A stretch of 17,247 bases of DNA from Lachnospiraceae bacterium (GCA_900770325.1 CAAGKE010000145.1:1-17247), one strand, 5' to 3'. Numbered from the stretch's first letter, positions 7,562 through 14,125 are shown. Translations and numbers: made by a program. The notes: generated from the sequence alone by a model not told the origin.

Positions 7562-7594
7562 TACTGACCGCTTTTAGCGGAAAAGCGGCAGTAC
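7561..7594. terminator. Palindrome in the convergent gap, possible two-way terminator
   Basis: GTACTG-A-CCGCTTTT (7561-7575) pairs with AAAAGCGGCAGTAC (7581-7594) with a single bulged A. It starts at the stop of the small protein gene and covers the last codons of the TraX gene. There is no T-tract outside the stem, but the arms carry T4/A4 runs. It is the only structure separating the two converging transcripts. Confidence 0.5.
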
Positions 7595-8293
7595 AAATTT
7601 GGTGATGATACCCAGAAGTACCAGGTGTACGGGATAAAACCAGTAAAAGAAGTACTTTAAAGAGATTCCCCGTTTCCCGTTATAAAAAAATACGGGAAGA
7701 AAGGCTGCCGGAGCCGGTATTTCCCAGGAAATGGCGGCTGCTCCGCACAGACACTGGTATAGTCTGGATGAGCGGAAAATGTACAGTACTTCAATGAGAA
7801 ATACCCCCTTGAAGCTGTAATCTGTCTTTAGGAAAGAAGCAGCTAAAAGGCCGGACACCAGTATGAGAAGCTGAAGAACAAGCTGTCCGTTGCATACTGC
7901 AACACCCCAGAGCACCAGCAGGCCGATCAGCAGGGTAAAATAAACATTCTGTTTACCGGGATAAAACCAGCGGGGCTTTAAGGCAAAATCAAAAGGGATC
8001 TCAGAAATCAGCGCAAAGAGGAATAATCTTTGCGCGTATTTTTTTACATCATGGGTATGGACAAATCCTTCCACCAGAAGAAAACAGAAGATGGGAAAGG
8101 CAATACGTCCGATATCCCTCATCAGACTATACAATTGGCGGACAGTCTGGAGGGTCTGGGGGTCGGCAGTGATATATGGCTGCCGTGACAGTGCCTGCAC
8201 CACCGTGGCTCCGGTGTGGTCGATCAGCATTGTGATGATCGCAATTATTTTTAATGTACTTCCGGATAAACCGAATTTCCAGTTTCTGATCAT
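7574..8293 (-). CDS. TraX-family integral membrane protein
   Basis: This is a 239-residue polytopic membrane protein. TraX of plasmid F N-acetylates pilin, and the family belongs to the acyltransferase-like membrane proteins; chromosomal Firmicute members are common but mostly uncharacterised. The N-terminus shows the family signature STLKIIAIITMLIDHTG, followed by DIGRIAFPIFCFLLVEGF. The remainder is a series of hydrophobic segments with short basic loops (KKYAQRLF, KPRWFYPGK), ending in WFYPVHLVLLGIITKF. The start is ATG at 8293, with GGAAGG about 9 nt upstream; an in-frame upstream extension to 8380 would run through a terminator and the gene's own promoter, so it is rejected. No pilin or conjugation genes are nearby, so it is probably not a conjugation function. 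Confidence 0.88.
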   Translation of the reverse strand: MIRNWKFGLSGSTLKIIAIITMLIDHTGATVVQALSRQPYITADPQTLQTVRQLYSLMRDIGRIAFPIFCFLLVEGFVHTHDVKKYAQRLFLFALISEIPFDFALKPRWFYPGKQNVYFTLLIGLLVLWGVAVCNGQLVLQLLILVSGLLAASFLKTDYSFKGVFLIEVLYIFRSSRLYQCLCGAAAISWEIPAPAAFLPVFFYNGKRGISLKYFFYWFYPVHLVLLGIITKFVLPLFR

Positions 8294-8351
8294 GTAATTT
8301 TCCTTCCTTTTCAATCGTTGATACTCAGTGAATCCAAAGGCGAACAGTTTT

Positions 8352-8380
8352 ATTTTATACAAAAAAAGAACTGCCGTCAA
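8352..8380 (-). promoter_or_regulatory. Predicted promoter of the TraX-family gene
   Basis: Read on the minus strand: -35 TTGACG (8380-8375), a 17-nt spacer, and -10 TAAAAT (8357-8352), each 5 of 6 to consensus. The -35 lies inside the hairpin of the upstream terminator, and the terminator's T-run forms part of the spacer. Confidence 0.6.
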
Positions 8381-8403
8381 TGTTTTGCATTGAGGCAGTT
8401 CTT
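8361..8403 (-). terminator. Intrinsic terminator downstream of htpG
   Basis: Read on the minus strand, AAGAACTGCC plus TCAATG pairs with CATTGA plus GGCAGTTCTT around a short A-rich loop, with one unpaired base. Seven T's follow (complement of 8361-8367). It lies 186 nt beyond the htpG stop. Confidence 0.85.
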
Positions 8404-8462
8404 ACCTATCCCGGCGCGAAGGTTTTCCTGAGCGTCGTTAGTTGAAGCCGGCGGTTAGTTCA

Positions 8463-8527
8463 TCGAAACGTTGTCCCGTTTCCGTGAGATGTACGACTGC
8501 TTCGAAACGCCGTCCCGGGGATGTACG
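8463..8527. repeat. Two diverged direct repeats downstream of htpG
   Basis: TCGAAACG…GTCCCG…GATGTACG occurs at 8463-8495 and again, 7 bp shorter, at 8502-8527. Neither is coding. The rest of the 8404-8462 stretch holds two GTTAGTT strings and no other feature I can support. Confidence 0.55.
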
Positions 8528-8572
8528 TGAATAGTAACACGTGGGCTTTTTGTTCACAGCGATAGTTACTGT
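8525..8572. repeat. Degenerate relative of the 142-bp element ends
   Basis: ACGTGAATAGTAAC (8525-8538) matches the 14-nt terminal repeat ACGTGAACAGTAAC of the 142-bp element with one mismatch. GTTCACAG (8552-8559) and GTTACTGT (8565-8572) are other strings from its ends. The central part of the element is absent. This is likely a decayed or internally deleted copy. Confidence 0.5.
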
Positions 8573-8588
8573 AAAGCGTAATACAGGA

Positions 8589-10673
8589 TTATTTAGCCAG
8601 CAGCATCATAATTTCATTGCTGCGGGTGATGAATTTTGTCATCTCATCCGGAGACAGGGGCTTATGTGCCAGCATAGCCAGATCATAAAGCTGCTGGCAG
8701 ATCATGGGTACATATTCTCCATCTTTGTTTTCCAGAATGTACTGAACCAGCTTGTGTTTGGCGTTCAGTACCAGAGTTTCCTGACCGCCGAACATGGACG
8801 GATCCATGCCGGACATGCCGTACATCTTCATCATATCCTGCATCCGGCGGTTTTCCTCGGAAAGGATCATCAGAGAAGACGTATTTTCATTTTTCAGCTT
8901 TTCCACCCTGACTTCCAGCTTTTCATTGCCCAGTGCCTTGCGGAATACTTCCGTAAGGGTATCAGTGGTTTCCTTCATTTCTTCTTCCGTAGTTTCTTCT
9001 TTGAAGGTATCGGTTACGTTGGCATCAATACGTTCAAATTTCAGATCCTCCCGCTGACGTTCCACATGGGTAATAAAAGCAGTGTCAATGTTATGCTTCA
9101 GGATTACCGCATTCAGGCCGGCATCCTTAAACATATTGATGTACTGGCTCTGCTGGATCTCATCGGTAACATAATAAATGGTATTTTTTTCTTTTTCTTT
9201 TGCTTCTTCCTCTTCAGAAGCAGCAGCCTCCGTTGCTGTTTCCTCTGAGGTATCCTGTGATTCGTCAAAATCTACTTTTTCTGCAGTTTCTTCTTCTTTT
9301 TCCGGAACCAGCTCTTTCAGGGTCTGATACTTTCCGTTAATATCCTTGTACAGAATGTAATCCATCATACGGTCATTGAATTTGCTGTCCTTGATGCATC
9401 CGTATTTCAGGAAGGGATTGATATCATCCCAGTATTTTTCATAATTTTCCCGGTCGGTCTTGCACATGCCGGAAAGCTTGTCTGCTACTTTTTTGGAAAT
9501 GTAATCGGATATTTTCTTTACAAATCCATCGTTCTGCAGAGCGCTTCTGGAAACGTTCAGCGGGAAGTCGGGACAGTCAATAACACCCTTCAGCAGCATC
9601 AGGTATTCCGGAATCACTTCTTTGATATTGTCGGCAATGAATACCTGGTTGTTATACAGTTTAATAGTTCCCTCAATGGAGTCGTATTCCGTATTGATCC
9701 GCGGGAAGTAAAGGATTCCTTTCAGATTAAAAGGATAATCCATATTCAGATGGATCCAGAACAGAGGCTCCTTGTAATCCATGAATACTTTACGGTAGAA
9801 ATCTTTGTATTCTTCCTCTGTGCAGTCATTGGGATGCTTTTCCCACAGGGGATGGATATCGCTGATGGATACCGGACGTTTGTTGATCTTTACACGATCC
9901 CGGGCAGGAGATACCTCCACTGTTTCCTTGTTGCCGTTTTCATCCTCTTTTTCTTCCGTTTTCGCGTCTTCATGGATATGCTCCACTACCACGTCATCCT
10001 CTTTCAGTTCAGATTCATCGATGGTTTCGTATTCCTGGGGAGCGTTGGCTTTGGAAAGGAAAATTTCCACCGGCATAAAGGAACAGTATTTTTCCAGAAC
10101 CTCACGCATCCGGTATTCGTTGGCAAATTCCAGGCTTTCCTCATTCAGATGCAGGGTAATCTCTGTACCAACGGTGGTCTTTGTGCCGTCATCCAGCGTA
10201 TATTCAGAACCGCCGTCACATTCCCAGTGGACAGGAGAGGCACCTTCCTGGAAAGAAAGAGTATCGATCTCCACATTGTCGCTTACCATGAATACGGAAT
10301 AGAAGCCAAGTCCGAAATGACCAATAATCTCATCCTTGTTGGTTTTGTCTTTATACTTTTCCAGGAAAGCAGTAGCACCGGAAAATGCGATCTGGGTAAT
10401 ATATTCTTCCACTTCATCCGCAGTCATGCCAAGTCCGGTATCGATAAATTTCAGTGTTTTTTCCTCCGGATTTACAATGACCTGAATACTGTCCTTATGG
10501 CCTTCCGGATAGGAATATTCTCCCATTACTTCCAGCTTATGCAGCTTTGTAATGGCATCGCAGCCGTTGGATACCACTTCACGGACAAAAATGTCATGAT
10601 CGGAATACAGCCATTTTTTAATGATAGGAAAAATATTTTCGCTGTTAATTGAAAGATTGCCAGTTTTGCTCAT
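8589..10673 (-). CDS. htpG: Molecular chaperone HtpG (bacterial Hsp90)
   Basis: This is an ATP-dependent cytoplasmic chaperone homodimer. The N-terminal GHKL ATPase domain is plain: SDHDIFVREVVSNGCDAI with the ATP/Mg2+ Glu and Asn, DTGLGMT, and GHFGLGFYSVFMV. The middle domain has the catalytic-loop stretch FPLNVSRSALQND, with Arg and Gln equivalents. The C-terminal dimerisation domain runs from about residue 570. At 694 residues it is longer than the roughly 625 of E. coli. The extra length includes two very acidic stretches, near residues 218-258 and 451-496, the second almost only Glu, Ala, Lys and Thr. ATG at 10673 has AAGGAG 8 nt upstream; a GTG at 10682 overlaps that ribosome site and is rejected. 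A sigma-A promoter and a CIRCE operator lie upstream, so HrcA repression is expected. Confidence 0.97.
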   Translation of the reverse strand: MSKTGNLSINSENIFPIIKKWLYSDHDIFVREVVSNGCDAITKLHKLEVMGEYSYPEGHKDSIQVIVNPEEKTLKFIDTGLGMTADEVEEYITQIAFSGATAFLEKYKDKTNKDEIIGHFGLGFYSVFMVSDNVEIDTLSFQEGASPVHWECDGGSEYTLDDGTKTTVGTEITLHLNEESLEFANEYRMREVLEKYCSFMPVEIFLSKANAPQEYETIDESELKEDDVVVEHIHEDAKTEEKEDENGNKETVEVSPARDRVKINKRPVSISDIHPLWEKHPNDCTEEEYKDFYRKVFMDYKEPLFWIHLNMDYPFNLKGILYFPRINTEYDSIEGTIKLYNNQVFIADNIKEVIPEYLMLLKGVIDCPDFPLNVSRSALQNDGFVKKISDYISKKVADKLSGMCKTDRENYEKYWDDINPFLKYGCIKDSKFNDRMMDYILYKDINGKYQTLKELVPEKEEETAEKVDFDESQDTSEETATEAAASEEEEAKEKEKNTIYYVTDEIQQSQYINMFKDAGLNAVILKHNIDTAFITHVERQREDLKFERIDANVTDTFKEETTEEEMKETTDTLTEVFRKALGNEKLEVRVEKLKNENTSSLMILSEENRRMQDMMKMYGMSGMDPSMFGGQETLVLNAKHKLVQYILENKDGEYVPMICQQLYDLAMLAHKPLSPDEMTKFITRSNEIMMLLAK

Positions 10674-10728
10674 AAATAACACTCCTTATCTTCATTCTGT
10701 TTTTGCATAAATCGTTGCTTTGAAAGAC

Positions 10729-10757
10729 ATTGTAATACTGTGTTATGGAAAAGTCAA
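10729..10757 (-). promoter_or_regulatory. Predicted sigma-A promoter of htpG
   Basis: Read on the minus strand: -35 TTGACT (10757-10752), a 17-nt spacer, and -10 TACAAT (10734-10729), 5 of 6 matches each. The leader to the htpG ATG is about 50 nt. Confidence 0.85.
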
Positions 10758-10764
10758 GAAAAAA

Positions 10765-10791
10765 TTAGCACTCATTTTTAGTGAGTGCTAA
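10765..10791. promoter_or_regulatory. CIRCE operator (HrcA binding site)
   Basis: A perfect match to the CIRCE consensus: TTAGCACTC (10765-10773), nine bases, GAGTGCTAA (10783-10791). It sits 7 bp upstream of the htpG -35 box, so HrcA would occlude polymerase. Confidence 0.97.
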
Positions 10792-10797
10792 CAAGAC

Positions 10798-10939
10798 GTT
10801 GCTGTTCACGTCGTTCACAGTAACACGCTTCGCGATGCACAGAAACTGCATTTTATGCAGTTTCGCGCTTGCTGCCCTCGGGATTTCCGCGCATTCTGCG
10901 CGAAAACACCTCGCGGGACAGTGGCACGTGAACAGTAAC
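10798..10939 (+). mobile_element. 142-bp MITE-like element, copy 1, with target duplication
   Basis: The ends are 14-bp terminal inverted repeats: GTTGCTGTTCACGT (10798-10811) and ACGTGAACAGTAAC (10926-10939), one mismatch. The 8-bp direct repeat AACAAGAC flanks it on both sides (10790-10797 and 10940-10947), as expected for a transposition target duplication. Inside are two perfect hairpins: GAAACTGCAT/ATGCAGTTTC with a 3-nt loop and CGCGCA/TGCGCG. It encodes no transposase, so it is non-autonomous. It is 97% identical (4 differences in 142 by hand alignment) to the inverted copy at 12904-13045. It inserted next to CIRCE, leaving the operator intact. Confidence 0.85.
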
Positions 10940-11011
10940 AACAAGACTGCTATAAACATGTATATAAAACTGAGTAGGCAGCAGCCGGAAGGGAGGAAGA
11001 GAAAAAAGGGA

Positions 11012-11518
11012 TCAGAGCGGGAGGAAGGGAATCTGTCTCTGCTTTAAAAATTTCTGAATCATGGAATCCCAGGCCTGATCCAGTGTTTTTTCCAGAGTAA
11101 AAATACGCAGAGATGTCCCTGTGGTACAGGTGATCTTTTTTCCATTATAATGAATGTTTAAAAAAAGACCTGCCACGTCCCGGGAATGAAAAGACAGGCC
11201 GGATTGCGCCAGAAGCTTTTCCACATTATAATCGGCTAGTCGAAAGACCAGCTTAAAATCCAGGGGCGTATATTTTCCCCTGACCATCTGGAAAAACAGA
11301 GGGCGAATCAGTTTCCAGGCGGGGCCTGCGGCAGAATGAGGGTCACTTTCCAGAATATCTGCATCAGAGCCGTAGTAATCTTTATGGTAACTGCCGTCGA
11401 TCTGAAAGGTGGTGAAGGTGGTGAGGGAGGCCTCTGACAAGATAAATGCATCAAAGGAATCTGTGGTCAGAAGTTTATTCATAAAATCTTTAATATCGGG
11501 GAATTGTAATGCCTGCAA
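11012..11518 (-). CDS. DUF5721-family protein, function unknown
   Basis: This 168-residue soluble protein resembles, from memory, the DUF5721 family found mainly in Lachnospiraceae. The recognisable parts are the N-terminus MQALQFPDIKDFMNKLL, then SEASLTTFTTFQIDG, the segment WKLIRPLFFQMVRGKYTPLDFKLVF at about residues 68-92, and a beta-rich LFLNIHYNGKKITCTTGTS. No signal peptide, membrane helix or catalytic motif is visible. The start codon is TTG at 11518, with GGAGG 8 nt upstream; the next in-frame ATG (about residue 13) would cut into the conserved N-terminus, so TTG is preferred. It stands alone on the minus strand between repeat copies. The function is unknown. Confidence 0.8.
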   Translation of the reverse strand: MQALQFPDIKDFMNKLLTTDSFDAFILSEASLTTFTTFQIDGSYHKDYYGSDADILESDPHSAAGPAWKLIRPLFFQMVRGKYTPLDFKLVFRLADYNVEKLLAQSGLSFHSRDVAGLFLNIHYNGKKITCTTGTSLRIFTLEKTLDQAWDSMIQKFLKQRQIPFLPL

Positions 11519-11545
11519 GGAAAAAACCTCCGTGGTTCAGATTTA

Positions 11546-11572
11546 GTTACTGTGAACAACGTAAACAGTAAC
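11546..11572 (+). repeat. 27-bp remnant of the 142-bp element
   Basis: It starts GTTACTGTGAAC and ends ACAGTAAC. It equals the last 27 bp of the element (13019-13045 in copy 2) with one mismatch. The full element carries GTTACTGT both at its left end and at this internal point, so recombination between those octamers would leave exactly this 27-bp piece. Confidence 0.75.
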
Positions 11573-11610
11573 ATTTTACATATTTTTTATTATATTCGTA
11601 TTTTTCCCTC

Positions 11611-11639
11611 TTTTCAAGAAGAAACATATGTGTTATCAT
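11611..11639 (+). promoter_or_regulatory. Predicted promoter of the DegV gene
   Basis: -35 TTTTCA (11611-11616, 4 of 6), a 17-nt spacer, and -10 TATCAT (11634-11639, 5 of 6). The predicted start is near 11646, inside the palindrome at 11643-11659. Confidence 0.5.
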
Positions 11640-11642
11640 AAT

Positions 11643-11659
11643 GTAGTATTGATTACTAC
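11643..11659. promoter_or_regulatory. Palindromic operator candidate over the DegV start site
   Basis: GTAGTA-TTGAT-TACTAC is a perfect 6-bp inverted repeat with a 5-bp spacer, lying just after the predicted -10. Its TAGTA-N5-TACTA core has, as I recall it, the arms and spacing of FapR operators that control fatty-acid genes in Bacilli. Repression by a lipid-responsive regulator would fit a fatty-acid-binding DegV gene, but this is inference. Confidence 0.55.
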
Positions 11660-11698
11660 GTTATAAAATGCTGGCATACGGCAGCTAGGAGGATTTCT

Positions 11699-12538
11699 AT
11701 GAGTTATATTATAGTGGTGGACAGTTGTGGAGAATTGACAGATGAGATGAAAAAAGACGGACATTTTCTCTCTGCGCCATTGACGATGCGGGTAGATGAA
11801 CGCGAATTTGTGGATGATGAGACCTTCGATCAGGCGGATTTTCTAAAAGCGGTGAAGGCCAGTCCGAATTGTCCCAAGTCTGCCTGTCCGTCCCCTGAAT
11901 TTTATCAGAAAGCCTTTGATGCTGATGCCGATCATGTTTATGCGGTTACCCTGTCTGCGGAACTAAGCGGCTCCTATAACAGCGCCGAATTGGGAAAAAG
12001 CCTGTTCCTTGAGGAGCATCCGGATAAAAAAGCATACGTCTTTAATTCCAGATCAGCGTCTATTGGTGAAACATTGATCGCCCTGAAGATTCAGGAGTGT
12101 GAAGAAGCGGGGATGAGCTTTGAAGAGGTGGTTTCGCGGGTGGAAGAATATATTGCGGGACAGACTACCTGGTTTGTACTGGAAACACTGGATACCCTGC
12201 GGAAGAATGGAAGACTGAGCAATCTTAAGGCTATGGTAGCCACGGCTTTGAAAATCAAGCCGGTTATGGTATCAACACCGGAGGGGACGATCGCCCAGCT
12301 GGATCAGGCCAGAGGAATCAATAAAGCGCTGGTTAAAATGGTCAACAGTATTGCGGAAAGCGTGGAGCATCCGGAACGGAAGATCCTGGCTATTTCTCAC
12401 TGTAACTGCAGAGACCGGGCACAGATGGTAAAGGAAGCGCTGCTGGAAAAGCTGCGGGTGAAGGACTGTATTGTTCTGGATACAGCCGGGATCAGTACCA
12501 TGTATGCCAATGACGGCGGCATTATTGTTGTCATTTAA
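11699..12538 (+). CDS. DegV-family fatty-acid-binding protein (FakB-like)
   Basis: DegV/FakB proteins bind a fatty acid and can present it to the kinase FakA for phosphorylation. This one starts IIVVDSCGELTDEM (the D-S-x-x-D/E-L type). It has the lipid/phosphate-binding SACPSPEFY near residues 60-68, AVTLSAELSGSYNSA near 81-95 and SASIGETLIA near 117-127. The C-terminal domain has the hallmark ETLDTLRKNGRLS near 161-173 and the KIKPVMVSTPEG stretch. At 279 residues it is standard length. AGGAGG at 11687-11692 lies 6 nt before the ATG. It has its own promoter and operator candidate, and the SnoaL-like gene follows 22 nt downstream. No FakA gene is in the window, so the FakB role is not proven. 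Confidence 0.93.
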   Translation: MSYIIVVDSCGELTDEMKKDGHFLSAPLTMRVDEREFVDDETFDQADFLKAVKASPNCPKSACPSPEFYQKAFDADADHVYAVTLSAELSGSYNSAELGKSLFLEEHPDKKAYVFNSRSASIGETLIALKIQECEEAGMSFEEVVSRVEEYIAGQTTWFVLETLDTLRKNGRLSNLKAMVATALKIKPVMVSTPEGTIAQLDQARGINKALVKMVNSIAESVEHPERKILAISHCNCRDRAQMVKEALLEKLRVKDCIVLDTAGISTMYANDGGIIVVI

Positions 12539-12560
12539 ACGAAACAAGTGGAGCATACGT

Positions 12561-13028
12561 ATGAACCGGAAGGATATATATGGACTGGAACTGAATATGT
12601 GGAATGCAGCGAGGAAAAGGAGTTCTTCCGATTTCTTAAAGGTTGTGTCAGAAGATGCCGTTATGGTATGCGGCGGATATCGATGTACAGGAAAAGAATA
12701 TGCAGATATTGTGTCAGCATTTGATTGTAAATCATATTCCATTGAGCATTTTGAGATCGTAAATCAGGATGAAAACAGTATTCAGGTGCATTATGTGATA
12801 CATTTGGAAGTAAACGCTGAAGAGAATCATGATCTTGCAGGAACATTTCACATTACTACGACGTGGAAATCCATGGATGGTATCTGGAAAGTTGTATTCA
12901 ATAGTTACTGTTCACGTGCCACTGTTCCGCGAGGTGTTTTCGCGCAGAATGCGCGGAAATCCCGAGGGCAACAAGCGCGAAACTGCATAAAATGCAGTTT
13001 CTGTGCATCGCGAAGCGTGTTACTGTGA
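12561..13028 (+). CDS. SnoaL/NTF2-like small protein with a tail encoded by a repeat
   Basis: Residues 1-115 look like one NTF2-like (SnoaL/DUF4440 type) domain. It has an N-terminal helix with W and RKRSSSDFLKVVSEDAVMVCGG, a middle EYADIVSAFDCKSYSIEHFEI, and closing beta strands ending TTTWKSMDGIWKVVFNS. Such domains bind small molecules or act as isomerases or hydrolases; no catalytic residues can be assigned. ATG 12561 has GGAG 7 nt upstream and lies 22 nt after the DegV stop, so the two are probably cotranscribed. From residue 116 to 155 the frame runs inside the 142-bp element (12904-13045), giving a basic, cysteine-rich tail with no resemblance to the domain. The original C-terminus has therefore probably been replaced. 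The protein may still fold, as the domain appears nearly complete. Confidence 0.75.
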   Translation: MNRKDIYGLELNMWNAARKRSSSDFLKVVSEDAVMVCGGYRCTGKEYADIVSAFDCKSYSIEHFEIVNQDENSIQVHYVIHLEVNAEENHDLAGTFHITTTWKSMDGIWKVVFNSYCSRATVPRGVFAQNARKSRGQQARNCIKCSFCASRSVLL

Positions 13029-13045
13029 ACAACGTGAACAGTAAC
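12904..13045 (-). mobile_element. 142-bp MITE-like element, copy 2, inserted in a gene end
   Basis: Its 14-bp terminal inverted repeats are perfect: GTTACTGTTCACGT (12904-12917) and ACGTGAACAGTAAC (13032-13045). The length is exactly that of copy 1, and the orientation is opposite. The internal hairpins are at 12941-12955 and 12979-13001. No flanking target duplication is visible (ATTCAATA on the left, CCAGCCGT on the right), so one flank may have been deleted or rearranged after insertion. It reads through the 3' end of the SnoaL-like gene and may serve as its terminator structure. Confidence 0.85.
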
Positions 13046-13085
13046 CCAGCCGTCTTGCGATGCAGGCACGGCGATAATTCGTGTA

Positions 13086-13114
13086 TTGACTTTATGATTT
13101 CCTGGCGATATACT
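13086..13114 (+). promoter_or_regulatory. Predicted promoter of the sugar kinase-epimerase unit
   Basis: -35 TTGACT (13086-13091), a 17-nt spacer, and -10 TATACT (13109-13114), 5 of 6 in both boxes. The leader is about 57 nt and holds a small GCGGC/GCCGC hairpin. No obvious operator palindrome is seen. Confidence 0.75.
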
Positions 13115-13177
13115 CAAATCAGACCCGCGAAGGCGCGGCGGACAGCCGCAGGGAGAAGAATATTTCGGAGGACGGAT

Positions 13178-14125
13178 ATGATGACAGATGTATACAGCAT
13201 TGGGGAAATGTTAATTGATTTTATACCGGGCAGTGAGCCTGCAAGTTATATCAGAAAGGCAGGGGGAGCTCCGGCGAATGTTGCGATTGCAGTGGCGAAG
13301 AATGGACTGGAAGCCAGTATGTGCTGTAAAGTTGGCGAGGATGATTTTGGTTATTTCCTCATGAAAACACTGGAAGAATACCAGGTAAAGGCGGCTTGCC
13401 CTAAGCTTTGTGGAGATGCGGTTACTACGATGGCATTTGTTACATTAGCTGAAAACGGAGAAAGAGTATTTACTTTCGCCAGAAAACCCGGAGCAGATAC
13501 GTTTCTGACAGAAGAGGAAGTAAAGGAAGAAGATATTGAGAATTCTGTGATCGTCCATGCCGGTTCCTGTTCTCTTTCCGCTGAACCGGAGGCTGCTGCT
13601 ACCCGCAAGGCGATGAGAGTGGCTCATGAGAAAGGAAAGCTGGTAAGCTTTGATGTGAATTACCGCAATGTAATGTGGAAGGACGATGTGGAGGCCTGTA
13701 CTGCTGCGGTGATGGATATTCTGAAATATGTGGATCTTCTGAAGATTTCTGAGGAAGAGGTTGCCATGATGGGCGGCGAGCAGGCACTGCAGGAGCTGAT
13801 GGAGAAAAATGACATCGCTCTGCTGATTGAGACGCTGGGTTCAGAGGGAGCACAGGCGTTTTTCCAGGGACAGGTGATTCGTGTAAACGGACGGAAAGTG
13901 AAAGCGGTGGATGCCACCGGAGCAGGCGATGCTTTCTGGGGCGGTTTCCTTTCCAGCCTGAGAATTCAGGGAGTGAGCAAGGCAGAGGATCTGACCGCAG
14001 ACATTATCCGCGAAGCTATGGAGTATGGCAATGTATCCGGATGTATCTGTGTACAGAGCAAAGGTGCTATCGCTTCGATTCCCACCAGAGCGCAGATCGA
14101 AGAATATATTGCTGCGAATAAATAA
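13178..14125 (+). CDS. PfkB-family carbohydrate kinase, probably fructokinase
   Basis: This ATP-dependent sugar kinase of the ribokinase fold probably acts on fructose. It carries PfkB signature 1 as GGAPANVAIAVAKNG (residues 29-43) and signature 2 as DATGAGDAFWGGF (245-257), with catalytic Asp251 and the GAGD anion hole. SFDVNYRNVMW at 157-167 and the start YSIGEMLIDFIPG are typical of fructokinase-type members, but ribokinase-like or other sugar specificities cannot be excluded. At 315 residues it is full length. ATG 13178 (followed by a second ATG) has GGAGG at 13167-13171, 6 nt away; a longer frame from 12992 would start inside the 142-bp element and run through the promoter, so it is rejected. 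The DUF4432 epimerase-like gene lies 64 nt downstream and probably shares the transcript. Confidence 0.92.
   Translation: MMTDVYSIGEMLIDFIPGSEPASYIRKAGGAPANVAIAVAKNGLEASMCCKVGEDDFGYFLMKTLEEYQVKAACPKLCGDAVTTMAFVTLAENGERVFTFARKPGADTFLTEEEVKEEDIENSVIVHAGSCSLSAEPEAAATRKAMRVAHEKGKLVSFDVNYRNVMWKDDVEACTAAVMDILKYVDLLKISEEEVAMMGGEQALQELMEKNDIALLIETLGSEGAQAFFQGQVIRVNGRKVKAVDATGAGDAFWGGFLSSLRIQGVSKAEDLTADIIREAMEYGNVSGCICVQSKGAIASIPTRAQIEEYIAANK

Noticed and set aside
8294..8380. 29-residue N-terminal extension of the TraX protein
   Set aside because: It overlaps the terminator T-run and promoter; the ATG at 8293 has its own ribosome site and the family start.
9750..10652. 300-codon open frame on the plus strand opposite htpG
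   Set aside because: It lies wholly antisense to a clear Hsp90 gene, is rich in Phe, His and Cys from reversed codons, and has no ribosome site.
10781..11047. 88-codon plus-strand frame over CIRCE and the first element copy
   Set aside because: It starts within the operator, crosses the element and ends antisense to the DUF5721 gene.
12992..13177. N-terminal extension of the PfkB kinase
   Set aside because: It would start within the mobile element and span the predicted promoter; the ATG at 13178 has a GGAGG site and begins the family N-terminus.
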